Part shown: one piece after another, positions 47,323 to 57,194 of the stretch
Position numbering within the stretch: position 1 is the first letter of the stretch
Layout of the letters: the number at the start of each line of letters is the position of its first letter
Source: Gigaspora rosea
Lineage: Eukaryota; Glomeromycota; Glomeromycetes; Diversisporales; Gigasporaceae
Assembly (NCBI GenBank): GCA_003550325.1
Contig: QKWP01001649.1
Coordinates: 1-64,000, forward strand
DNA: 64,000 nt
Direction: 5' to 3'
The notes under the pieces: generated by a model
The model's database searches: none
The model's input: the letters and a program-made list of their open reading frames with translations, nothing else
What the model was told of the DNA's origin: nothing
Translations under genes and position numbers: made by a program

Positions 47323-47612
47323 ATGGGTGATAACAGTATTAACATCGATCTTAATTGTCTTATCTTGGGCAAACCATATTATTTTTACAGAATTAGAGTT
47401 TTTAATGGAAACCATGTTAACACAATAATAACTTCGATTCAGGCCAGCTTACCACCCGAATTAAGAAATAATCCTTATCAGCTTCATAGGTTTTCTCTAC
47501 TGCTAGGGACTACCTTATAAATATGGATCCAAATAGTAGGAACTATGACCATTTCAGTATAAATACTGATCAAAATATTAATCACATCGTCGTAGTGCTA
47601 GGAGATAATTAA
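47323..47612 (+). pseudogene. Crinkler-type N-terminal domain relic
   Basis: From the ATG at 47323 the frame encodes MGDNSINIDLNCLILGKPYY and about 45 further residues. It stops at 47518-47520, where the +1 frame continues as DYLINMDPNSRNYDHFSINT and ends HIVVVLGDN-TAA at 47610-47612. A ubiquitin-like Crinkler N-terminal domain typically opens with a (I/L)NLNCLVxGE-type strand and closes with a hydrophobic HIxVxxP-type strand, which is what is seen. No downstream effector domain is present, so only a frameshifted header module survives. Family assignment is from motif pattern only. Confidence 0.5.
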
Positions 47613-47990
47613 AAAAATATATTTATTTGTATTTTTATTTTTTATTTATATTTGTATATTGTTGTTCTGGCAACAATTTTTTATTAAATAAAGGGGTTGG
47701 ACCATACTATTTTTTATTTTTACGCAATTGTATGAATCAGTATTGGCCATTATCTGTTATGTATTCTGTTATTTCGATTCCATTTAATACAAAAAATATT
47801 TAAAATATTTTCAATAAGGAGAAATGTAGACGTCGGTGTCCGTACATGCAAAAAGCAAATATTACTATATTATATATGAAAAATAAAATATTGTATCGGC
47901 ATTTTGATTTTTTGGATGTAATCACAATAGCCCAGTTTGCATATTATATAATTGCAAAATAATGCATAGTACATGCAGAAATACAGTTTT

Positions 47991-49249
47991 TTAATAAAAA
48001 TAAGTTATGATAACACCTATTCTAGATGCGCCGGATTTATCCGCACACACCCTATCTTTTAGCAAACCTACAACCACGCCTAATACTCTTTTTACACTTT
48101 TACGCAATATTTGATATTCCTCAGATTCCTCATTCAACGCATCTTCAGTAAATTCGATAGTATACGGTAGTTTACTACCTTGTGAGATCTCTCCAGGACT
48201 ATATAGCAAAAAAAACCAATCTCTCCCAGTCGTCACTATTCCATATAGATAATCAAAGTCATCATAATCCCCAAATGTATCACTTGCCTTTCATTTTTTT
48301 TATTCGTTTCGTATGAGCTCTCGAGTTGGTGGATGTTCTGAGGTTATTTTCAGCAAAATCAATGAACAAAGATACTATAACATTATTGAAACAGCTTTGA
48401 AAAAAAGAGGTTCTATTTGTCCCCAGTATATCCACAGGTACTTGGTGCTGTTTATCCTCCGTCATACAAATCAAATCCTTGGAATTCTGAAATAAAAATA
48501 AGGCCTCAGTTTCTCTTTGAAAATTAAAGCAGAATAGTTTATGAACAAACCCCACCTTAATTGTATAATCAACTTTTCCTGTACTTTCATTCCCAACAAT
48601 TTCATACTAAGGCCTCATGCTAAATTTCTTTTGCGTGTTGTCTCTAGCAATATTAAGCACAGTGTGGAGTATTGCTATGACATATTCATTACGCATAGCT
48701 TCTAAACTATCCACGACCAATGATCCATAATTTTTCTAATTTCTGCCAAGCAATGTTCAAAGTGCTTGTTGGAATCCTGAATTTCGCTGGTTATTTTGGC
48801 TTAGGAGAGACAACGTCAGATTATGTCTATAATAATAACGTATGCATGGCTATTAATACTAGACTTACCTATATTGAACAGTGGAATAACTTCGGTACCA
48901 TCACTATCAAGCCCGTACTTCCTCAACACTTTTTTAGACTTTTGTATGATGAATATACTCTTAGTTTTCGTTTACTGAGTTCTTTAGCGAAGTCAGAAAG
49001 CCTTGACGTAGGTCCACCTGGTATTCCATAACTGCGAAGTTCTTCTTTAGTAATCTTTAAGAAGTCACAGCCATTAATTTCCTCTTTTTTTAAAATTTTA
49101 ATAGCTGTTTCACTAAGGTCCAAGTCTTCCTCTTTCCGTAAGAAATCAATGAGCTCTTTCATTTTCCACCTTTTGACCACATGAGCCAGTGTGGGAGAGT
49201 CCTCCATTGCCGTAGTAAAAGTAGAAGTGGGAGAAGATATCTCGGACAT
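47991..49249 (-). pseudogene. SAM-domain protein of a Rhizophagus multigene family, broken
   Basis: The ATG at 49247-49249 starts a 100-residue exon with a sterile alpha motif (HVVKRWKMKELIDFLRKEED, then LKITKEELRSYGIPGGPTSR). Next comes LRVYSSYKSLKK, where an A run shifts the frame into KVLRKYGLDSDGTEVIPLFN and a splice donor. Further minus-strand pieces read LVVDSLEAMRNEYVIAILHT (about 48700), FSMRP-TAG-YEIVGNESTGKV (about 48600), DLICMTEDKQHQ after an acceptor at about 48488, and YGIVTTGRDWFFLLYSPGEI then KSVKRVLGVVVGLLKDRV (48236-48040). The order SAM, linker, then a nuclease-like uncharacterised domain is typical of an expanded AM-fungal family. The internal TAG and frameshifts indicate a dead copy. 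Confidence 0.72.
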
Positions 49250-49317
49250 AATATTTATAGATTTTGTTTAGAATAAAAATAGTGTTACACTCTGGAGCAA
49301 AAAGAATTAAGATTCTA

Positions 49318-49597
49318 GCGTCACCAACTTAAAAAATTTCGCTAAAAAATTTTCGCAGTTAGATTAGAGTTAGTGTTTGCTATTAAATTAGGTTATAAAG
49401 ATTTGCTTTCTTTTAATACCAAAATTTCATAAGGAAACCGTTTTGCTAGTGCGCAGTAAGTAGTTTCATAGGTAAAATGTTGTTTTATGAACGATTTTTT
49501 GGTTTGTTTTGATTTTTTGCGCTTCTTCGCGTTACACCTGATCTCAAAATTTGATTGGCTGGCGAAGTAGTAGCGAAATTTTTTAGGGTGGTGATGC
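49318..49597. mobile_element. mariner-type MITE, relative of 46335-46663
   Basis: TA at 49316-49317 and 49598-49599. The left TIR GCGTCACCAACTTAAAAAAT and the inverted right TIR GCATCACCACCCTAAAAAAT continue into TTCGCTA. The core, with GCTAGTGCGCAGTAAG and GCGTTACACC, matches the element at 46335 although the TIRs differ. Confidence 0.75.
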
Positions 49598-49689
49598 TAG
49601 GGTGTTAAAAAGAATTTGTATTAAAGCCAATAGATTTGAAATGATCGACATAAATTTGGATATTGTCTTAATTAGTAAAATTTATTATA

Positions 49690-50520
49690 CAGTACAGGTA
49701 GGGTTTAGGGTGCGGAAAAAAAATTAGGCATGCCCTTGTGCTGAGGCATGCCCCTCATACCCATGGGCATGCCCTTTCTAAATCTTGTGACTAACATATA
49801 TAGTTTGCAAAACTTCATATAGAGTGTTAGTAGAAACCAAGCAAATTGTTTCTAAGTAAATGTTTTTTAACATTAAGTTAAAATATCTAAACAACTACCA
49901 TACTTGATAAAAATTTTTTTATTTGTTGTTTAGATACTTTACTTAATGTTTAAAAAATTTATTTAGAAACAATTTGCTTGACACTCCCCATATGTTGATT
50001 TAGTATCTAAACTTATTAACCAATCAAAATATTCTTTATAAATCACATGACAAGGGGGCATGCCCTTTGGCCTTGAGGCATGCCCTTAGGCCCCTGTGCC
50101 CTAAACTCTAAGTACAGGACAAGCAAGAAGCATCCAATTTTTTGGGGGGTGTCAAATTTGGGTTATGTAATACAACTTCTGATTGGCTAATTTTATTAAG
50201 CGCCAAATTTGAGTATGTAATACAACTTCTGATTGGCTAATTTTTATTAAGACGCCAAAATTGACTTTTTTATAATAAGTATTAACCAATAAAATTGCTG
50301 CACATGACTAGCTTCTCTGTTTTACTATTAAAATTACCAAACTTTGATCTCTTATAACTCTTATAAAAAGCAAGATATTAACAATCTGTCTTACAGATTT
50401 GTAGTTTAGGTTATAAATAATAAATTTGTAAGAGGGATTTTTAAAATAATTATTTATTATGAAGTTATAAGATTTTAAACAATTGCGAAAAAATTGGATG
50501 TTTCTTGCTGTCCCGTACTG
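49690..50520. mobile_element. TA-flanked MITE interrupted near its left end
   Basis: The left end CAGTACAGG...ACAAGCAAGAAGCATCC (49690 onward, split by the nested hAT MITE) is mirrored by GGATGTTTCTTGCTGTCCCG-TACTG at 50497-50520. TA flanks it (49688-49689, 50521-50522). About 411 bp without the nested insert. A relative with CAGTACAGGACAG ends sits in ALO1 intron 2. Confidence 0.78.
49699..50110. mobile_element. hAT-type MITE with GGCATGCCC words (TSD AGTACAGG)
   Basis: Starts TAGGGTTTAGGG and ends CCCTAAACTCTA. A perfect 8-bp TSD AGTACAGG (49691-49698, 50111-50118) flanks it. Five or six GGCATGCCC palindromes sit near the two ends (49735-49775, 50055-50090). An inner foldback (AAGCAAATTGTTTCTAA and its complement) spans 49837-49981. 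Confidence 0.9.
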
Positions 50521-50522
50521 TA

Positions 50523-51653
50523 TGTATCTCTACTAAGTTTCCTAATGTGACGTGAACTATATATACAATAGATCCAATTTTTATATTATGACAATGAATA
50601 ATACAGTATTAAAAATTGTTATCAAAGTAATATAGGTGTTTTGGAAGATAAAAGAAAGAAGCATTTTGAATCTAATAATTAGTGTTTAAAGATAATAAGA
50701 AAGCATTTGTATAATTTTTAAGGCAAAAATGTTGTTCTAGTAGATTGTTGGTACTGTTCCTGTGGGTAAAAAAGTCGATTTACATACCGTTCTTAATAGG
50801 GTTCTTAAAGAAACTCCAGAACTCTATGCAAATTATTTCCAATTCTTTTTTTTTTTGAATTTATGTTACATATTGGTTTTACAATCGGATTAGGTGGTAA
50901 TAATGAGGCTACTATATTTTTACACAGTGGTTTATTCGATAGTAGTGTAGTTTTTAGAACTCTATTAGGAGATACATCAATTAATTATTAAAGTATTCTA
51001 TTAGGAACGATACATTTAAAGGATTGTTATTTATCACGTTCTCGCATAAATAGTATTTTAAAAATTATTTGTCACAATAATTATGGATTTTAACCATGCT
51101 ATTTCTGTTACACAAAATTAACGGGTATACAAAAATACAGTATTAAACTTAAATCAAGATAAAGTACACATATAATTTTAGAATTTAAATTTTATTAAAT
51201 CTTTATTATCTGCAAACACTTTGTAATTTTAGAAACTAAATATTCTAGGTGCATTTAAAAAAGTTTAGAATTTTTACTAACAGTAATTTTTTAGAACTAT
51301 AATTTATATATGTCTGAATATTTTATTAGCAAAGATCTTATATATAATTTGTATCATTTTTTTTTTGTAATTTTCACTAAGGATAAAAGTACTCTAAACT
51401 GTATAAAATTGGCCAATCACGGCAAACTTAGCCCCTGAAGAACAACATGCAATCGTGTTTTTTACAACTAATTTCTAGATGTTCGATCATAAGCCTAACC
51501 AAACTGCGCTTAGCGCTATCTGTATTTGGGACAGACGAACAATCACGAGAAATTTAGTCTATATGGATCATATGATTAAGAATTTCGAATACTATATATA
51601 TAAAAGGTTGGCATCTGTAATTTTTTAAACAAAAAAAAATATATATATATAAT
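50523..51653 (+). other. ALO1 upstream region with small coding relics
   Basis: Two short plus-strand open pieces look coding: IVGTVPVGKKVDLHTVLNRV at about 50742-50850, and GFTIGLGGNNEATIFLHSGL at about 50875-50992. They are closed by stops and unrecognised. The rest is AT-rich. Confidence 0.3.
51593..51607 (+). promoter_or_regulatory. TATA-like element upstream of ALO1
   Basis: TATATATATAAAAGG lies about 50 bp before the ALO1 start codon and is the only TATAAA-type site at a plausible distance. In AT-rich DNA such sites also arise by chance. Confidence 0.35.
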
Positions 51654-54033
51654 ATGGGAAAATTTGACAAAGCTACACTTGACGGAAGATTAAAAAAAAT
51701 CTCAAAATATAATGTGAAAATTTATAATTGGGCTAAAACTTCGTATAATACTTCAGAATTATATTTCGAACCAGAATCAGAAGATGATATCAAAAAGGTA
51801 AAATACGGTAAAAACAGTTTTTTGATAAATGGTATTTAGGTCGAAAAATTTATTAAATTGTTGACTATTACTTATTGTTACTTTTTAATTGTTATTAGAT
51901 AATTGAACTCGCCAAGAGGAATAAAAAGAATATTAGAGCGATTGGAATGGTTCATTCACCTTCGGATCTGCCATTTTCTGATGGGTATATAATTAGTATG
52001 AATAAATTAAATAGAGTCATAAAGGTAAACACATCTTCTACAGTACAGGACAGTAAAAGATATATATCCAGTTTTTATAGTAAACTTTAAATCGCTATAA
52101 CTTTTCTAAAACATGCTAAAGCAAAGATCCCTCTTACAGTTTTGTAGTTTTTACTTTAATATATATATATATATATATTTTGTAATTTCAAAAAACATCA
52201 TAACAGTTTAAATATATATAAGTTTATATATATGCTAGAATTTGACATTTAGATATGGATTTTGATTGTTTTGTTTATTTATTTATTTATTTTTTTTAAA
52301 AAATTTGGTACTTTTACTATAAGTGGATATCTTTTGCTGTCTCGCACTGGATTAATTACTACCCTATTTTGTTTATTTATATTTATTTATAAAATTTAAA
52401 CTTGCAAAGGTCGATCTGGAAAAAAAGACTGTGACTGTAGAAGCTGGAATTAAAATAACGCAATTAAATGAAGAACTTTCAAAACATGGGTTGGCGTTGA
52501 GTAATTTGTGTTCTATTTCTGACTTGACTATTGGTGGAGTGATTTCTACTGCAACTCATGGAACAGGAGTTAACTTCGGATGTCTTAGCACACAGGTAAC
52601 ATTATATTAAATATAATAACGATGTATAATAATAAATGAGTTTCATCGGAATACTCAAACGTCATTGCATTTTCGCAATTTTATAGATAAAATGTTTAAC
52701 ATTGCTCACTGATTCTCACGGTAAAATGAATTGCTCAGAAACCATGAATTCGGATGTTTTCAAAGCCGCTTTATGCAATTTAGGTGCATTGGGAATCATT
52801 ACGCAGGTTACAATTCAATGTGAAACTGCGTATCTCCTTGAGGCGAATCAGATTCCAGCAAAATTAAACTACATTCTTGATAATTTGGATGCTATTGTTC
52901 ATTCAGCTGAACACGTTAGGTTTTGGTGGTTTCCACATACCGATGATTGTATTACTTGGAAAGCAAATCGCTCAAACAAAGTAGTAAAATCCAATATTAT
53001 CATTACTTGAGATCATCAAGAGTATTAATCAACTTTTATCGTAATAGAGACCATTACCACAAAAATTATCTTATATTCATGATACCTTGTTCGGATTTCA
53101 TCTCCATCAGTTGGTCCTTTATTTATCTCGTTTCCGATCATCCACAGTACCAAAAATTAATCAATTAATATTCTCATTTAAATTCTCAAAACCTATTCAT
53201 TTTATTGACGATTCTTATAAAGTTTTCTGCTTCGATTGTTTATTTTCACAGTATGTGAATGAATGGGCAATACCAATAGAGAAAGCAAAATATGCTATAA
53301 AAGATTTAAAAAGATGGATAGAAACGAATGAAATCAGTGCACATTGTCCAGTTGAAATTAGATTTGTTGATCAAGATGATATTTGGCTGAGTCCAGCTTA
53401 TGGAAGAAAAGTTTGTTATATTGGAATTATCATGTATAGGTAAAATATTTTTATTATCTTAATCGGTTATTCACTGAGAAAATGACTATATGAATTAAAA
53501 TGATCAAAACTGAATTCGTTAGTTACTTAGTAATCAGATTTGGATAAACTTTTTGTAGAACGCAGTGGGTTCTACAAGACAAAAAAAAGTTTATCCAATT
53601 CAGGTCACCAGACGACTAACATATTCAGATCTTTGTCATATAATTTATAGACCCAGAAATGTCATTTTTCTAGAAATAACACGTATCTTATTAATTATTT
53701 GTGTAGGCCATATTTTCAACCTGTGCCTTATAGAAAATATTGGGCTGGATACGAAAGTATAATGAGATCTTATGATGGACGGCCTCATTGGGCAAAGGTA
53801 TTTCTTTTGTTGTTTTTTTTTTTTTTTTTTGCATTACAACATTAAAGATTTTATCATGCGAATAGGCACATACAATGTTCCGATCTGAACTTGAAAAGGT
53901 GTATCCAAAATTTCAGTCTTTTATAGAACTTCAAAAACAATTGGATCCCACCGGATTATTTTTAAATCCTTATTTAAGGAGACATTTGTTTGGAGAGAAC
54001 GTTGATGTAAAAAATCCTAAGGCAAAATTGTGA
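51654..54033 (+). CDS. ALO1: D-arabinono-1,4-lactone oxidase
   Basis: Seven GT-AG exons (51654-51797, 51899-52024, 52410-52595, 52687-52980, 53048-53439, 53707-53797, 53866-54033) give 466 residues. Yeast Alo1 is somewhat longer. Predicted mitochondrial-membrane flavoenzyme oxidising D-arabinono-1,4-lactone to D-erythroascorbate with release of H2O2. Seen: an FAD-binding PCMH-type N-terminal half with IGMVHSPSDLPFSDGY (His67 is the expected covalent-FAD histidine), LSNLCSISDLTIGGVISTAT with HGTG, and LGALGIITQVTIQ; then the ALO C-terminal half with FGFHLHQLVLYLSRFR, FSQYVNEWAIPIEK and the signature HWAK (His408-Lys411). The fourth intron (67 bp) restores the frame after ANRSNK. Introns 2 and 5 are long because each contains a MITE. 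ARA2, the preceding enzyme, lies head to head. Confidence 0.95.
52041..52349. mobile_element. MITE in ALO1 intron 2
   Basis: The left end CAGTACAGGACAGTAAAAGA and the inverted right end CAGTGCGAGACAGCAAAAGA are TIRs continuing into TAT and ATCCA. The element accounts for most of the 385-bp intron. It is the same family as 49690-50520. TA precedes it on the left; the right TA has decayed. Confidence 0.75.
53518..53620. mobile_element. Hairpin MITE in ALO1 intron 5
   Basis: GTTAGT...TTGGATAAACTTTTTGTAGA and its inverted partner TCTACAAGAC...GTTTATCCAA...ACTAAC fold over a ~10-base loop. The inner arms resemble the core of the 19816-20114 hAT MITE (CAGTAATCAGAATTGAATAAA). Confidence 0.6.
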
Positions 54034-54248
54034 GAAATAATAAATATTATATAATGTTTATAAGGAAAAGATTTATTTTACTTGTATCTACTTGTTTTTC
54101 TCTATTCTTTGATAAAATCAAATAAAGAATTTAAAATATAAAAGAAGTTGAATTCTTCATTTTCTAATTCATTGAGTCTCATTTGTTAATAACATACTAT
54201 ATTTCGATTTTATATATATCTGACTGATATTATAAATTTTGAACTACT

Positions 54249-54498
54249 TTGCTAAAATCGTTCATTTTTGCGAAAGCGACAAAATATTCTAGATAGTGTA
54301 AATTATTAGGAAATTTTCATAGCAAAGAGGTTTTTTGAAGTATGAAAAATTGCCAATTTTTCATACTCCGTCAAATAGTGCTAGTAAGAATTAAATTAGG
54401 CTTTGCTATGAAATTTCCTCTTAGATGCCTAGATTATTAATAATTTACTCTAAATCTAGGATATTTTGTCGCTTTCGCAAAATGAACGATTTTAGCAA
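54249..54498. mobile_element. Foldback element downstream of ALO1
   Basis: TTGCTAAAATCGTTCATTTT with GCGAAAGCGACAAAATAT on the left is mirrored on the right. The arms extend about 75 bp and meet again at GAAATTTTCATAGCAAAG / CTTTGCTATGAAATTTC. No clear TSD. It lies about 215 bp past the ALO1 stop and could form a strong hairpin in any read-through transcript. Confidence 0.7.
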
Positions 54499-54661
54499 TA
54501 TTAATAATTTAAATGTATCGCACCCGTGTGCGAAATATGTGCTACACAAGGGTGTGATATCTAGATTAATCCTATACGTTACGCGTTACTTGTACGTATA
54601 AAAAAAAAACAAGCCTAATTTCCGGGTCGGATGCGTCGGATCTAGATTAGCATTTAGCCCT

Positions 54662-54826
54662 AGTTGTTAGTAGATTCTATAGCAAAATTATCAGCTGGGC
54701 ATTTTTTACTTAACAGTTAATGAATGGACATGATTTCATTAGTAAAATTTTTTATGATCTTGGGGTAAAATTGATCAATTCCGATCCAGCCGACCATGAT
54801 TCCGATGCACTCCGAAATATTCTGAC
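54662..54826 (+). repeat. Dispersed repeat, inverted partner at 42725-42880
   Basis: AGTTGTTAGTAGATTCTATA followed by GCAAAATTATCAG, ATGATTTCATTAGTAAAATT, AAAATTGATCAATTCCGATC and CGAAATATTCTGAC. It aligns along its length to the reverse complement of 42725-42880. The two copies face each other outside the ARA2-ALO1 block. Confidence 0.7.
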
Positions 54827-54949
54827 ACGGAATTTTGAGGATCTCGCAGTCACTCAATGCTGATTGGTCAGTTGTTTGTTTTGAAGTTAATTTTTTTTTT
54901 TTTTTTTAAACCGCGAAATGGCGTACTGAAGTTAATTTTCAATTGTAAA

Positions 54950-55870
54950 CAAACCAAATATTTACAGCAAAGCCGAAATTAAAAGTTTTTATGACGCAAT
55001 TGAACATGCTTTACAAGATACTTCAATTGATATTCGGTTACTACCCACATATCTCGTTCTAAATCGGTTTCTTATAATCAACATAATCGTCGTTCAAAAA
55101 CAAGAAAAACTAGAACATTTAAAGGAAACGCCGACGAGGGTTAGTATTATGTTCGTGAACGCTTCGTGAACGGAAGGTTGTCTACGACATTAGGGTCTAC
55201 TGGTTTCGTATGAGAAATCAGTTATGGGCTTTCCTTGATAGAGTAGCAACCTTGGCTTATTACAGTACGGAAGGATCTTTGTTTGTCTGTACTGGCTTCC
55301 AGAGGGTGTCTAGTCGACTATTAGTGTTATGTCTAGTTCGCAATTAGCAGCTTTTTGTGCTGGCTTGATAAGAGTGTCTAGGTAACACTGGCTCTTTGGC
55401 AAGTGAGTTGGACCCAGTTAACTGGCCCTTTGGCAAGTGTTAGTCTGTACTGGCTTTTTGGAAGTGTCGAGTCGGAACCAAGAGACTTCTCGTAATAAGC
55501 AATATAGTATCTGACTATTTTAATATATTTCGTATTTACTAATTTTTATTTTTTTATTTTTTATTAATGTAAAATAATAGATTATCCGATTTCCGACGAA
55601 ATGACCTACGATGATCCATTAGCAAGTGGAATTTTATGTGATGAATCTAGTTCATCAAAAAGTTACCTCGAGATTGTCCAATGCGGGCAGAAAATTTCCA
55701 ATATCGGGCAGAGATGTTGAACTTTATCTTGTTTCCGAATTATTATAAACGAAATGACCTACGATGATTCCTTAGCAAGTGGAATTTTCTGTGGTGAATC
55801 TGGTTCATCAAAAAGTTACCTCAAGATTGTCCGATGCGGGCAGAAAATTTCTAATATCAGGCGAACTTAA
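54950..55870 (+). other. Mixed repeat region with decayed coding pieces
   Basis: At 54965-55075 an open piece reads KAEIKSFYDAIEHALQDTSI (unrecognised). At 55260-55490 a degenerate ~30-bp motif, ACTGGCTTTTTGGCAAGTGT or similar, recurs about five times in GC-richer DNA. At 55590-55715 and 55747-55865 a ~120-bp segment is duplicated (AAATGACCTACGATGAT, then TTAGCAAGTGGAATTTT and ATCAAAAAGTTACCTC); copy 1 reads EMTYDDPLASGILCDESSSS. I do not recognise the parent gene. Confidence 0.4.
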
Positions 55871-56311
55871 TAATTAATTTATTAATAAAAACGAAAAGAA
55901 TTTATTAAAAAATCTCCATTGTAATTTATAATTTAAATAAAATAATATAGTTGGTTATTATACAAAAAAAAAACGAAAGTATAAAATGTTAGGCCTTTGA
56001 AATTAATTGGTTGTTTCTCGTGTGAAGGTTCGGTGCAAATTTTGATATAAATTCCGTATTCAGTGAATTTTCTATACGGGTAATTCTTGTAAAAATTCCT
56101 TGCTAGTTTATTCACTAATTATAATGTAATTACTAAAAACGGTAAACATCATAATACTATATATGATCGAATTTTATTTATATTTTAAAGTTAATTGATG
56201 AAATAAAGTGTTTACTGAATATAAAATTATTGTGCAAACTCTTATGATCATAGATATTTTTCTTGTTATTTTGTGTTACATATGGGCTGCCGTCAATAGA
56301 AATCAGGCAGA
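55871..56311. other. AT-rich intergenic DNA
   Basis: No supported feature. Confidence 0.4.
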
Positions 56312-56315
56312 TTAA

Positions 56316-56497
56316 TATTCTGAAAAAAATTAATGCATTAACTTTCGCAGCTCATAGCTTGATGAATTTCGAAGCTATTGACATCAAAAGAAAGCTTAGG
56401 TCTTAAGCTTTCTTTTGACTATTACATGATTATAATAGCTTCGAAATTCATAGAGCTATGAGCTGTGAAAATTAAGGCATTAATTTTTTTCAGAATG
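56316..56497. mobile_element. 182-bp TTAA-flanked foldback MITE
   Basis: TTAA at 56312-56315 and 56498-56501. The element is almost entirely a hairpin: TATTCTGAAAAAAATTAATG at the left is mirrored at the right, and the arms continue through CAGCTCATAGCT and GAATTTCGAAGCTAT to an apex at GAAAGCTTA / TAAGCTTTC. TTAA target sites suggest a piggyBac-type origin. Confidence 0.85.
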
Positions 56498-56501
56498 TTA
56501 A

Positions 56502-57194
56502 ATGTACAAAAAAATGTACAAAACATTCTCGCATTTAAAACTCAGTTAGCCAATCAGGATCAGGAGATGATAAATATTTTATAATTGAGTAAAAAAAATA
56601 ATTATATGCAGAAGAATAAAATTGTATATCAATAGTTATATACTGCTAAAGGTTATTGTGGTCAGAATTTGCATGATCAGAAATTTGCAATATGTTTTCT
56701 GACTGGAGTCGATCCACACGAAATGTTTCCTATTGTCTGGACTTGAGTTCCTCCGTTCTGTTCCAGAAATTAAAAAAGTTATTTAAATTATTGTATTAAA
56801 TAATAATAATATTAACATTGCAATATTTCGTGATCTCATTGAGAGAATCGAATAGTACTAAAATCGTCAGATTGAAATCTCTCACTTTCTAAATTAAAAA
56901 CATAAAGATTGGGGCTTCAGACTATTAAAATTTCGCCGTTCTACTAGTTTATTACCTCAGTATATAATTTAATATGCATTTGACATTTACTGTAGCTAAA
57001 TAAAAAAAAATAAAAAACTCCATTTAAAAGAACATACATGCCACGGCATGCAAAAGTTTTGGAACAACTATGAATAACCTGTGTTAAAAAGGTTTTTTTA
57101 AATTTTTTTTTTTTTATTAATTTCGCCAAGCTTAAGTTTATACATCAAAAATTATTATGACAATGGATGATTACTAGCTACTGAAATAAATAGT
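56502..57194. other. Intergenic DNA, CWC25 3' flank
   Basis: No supported gene. A short open piece near 56660-56745 (plus strand) is not recognised. Confidence 0.4.
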
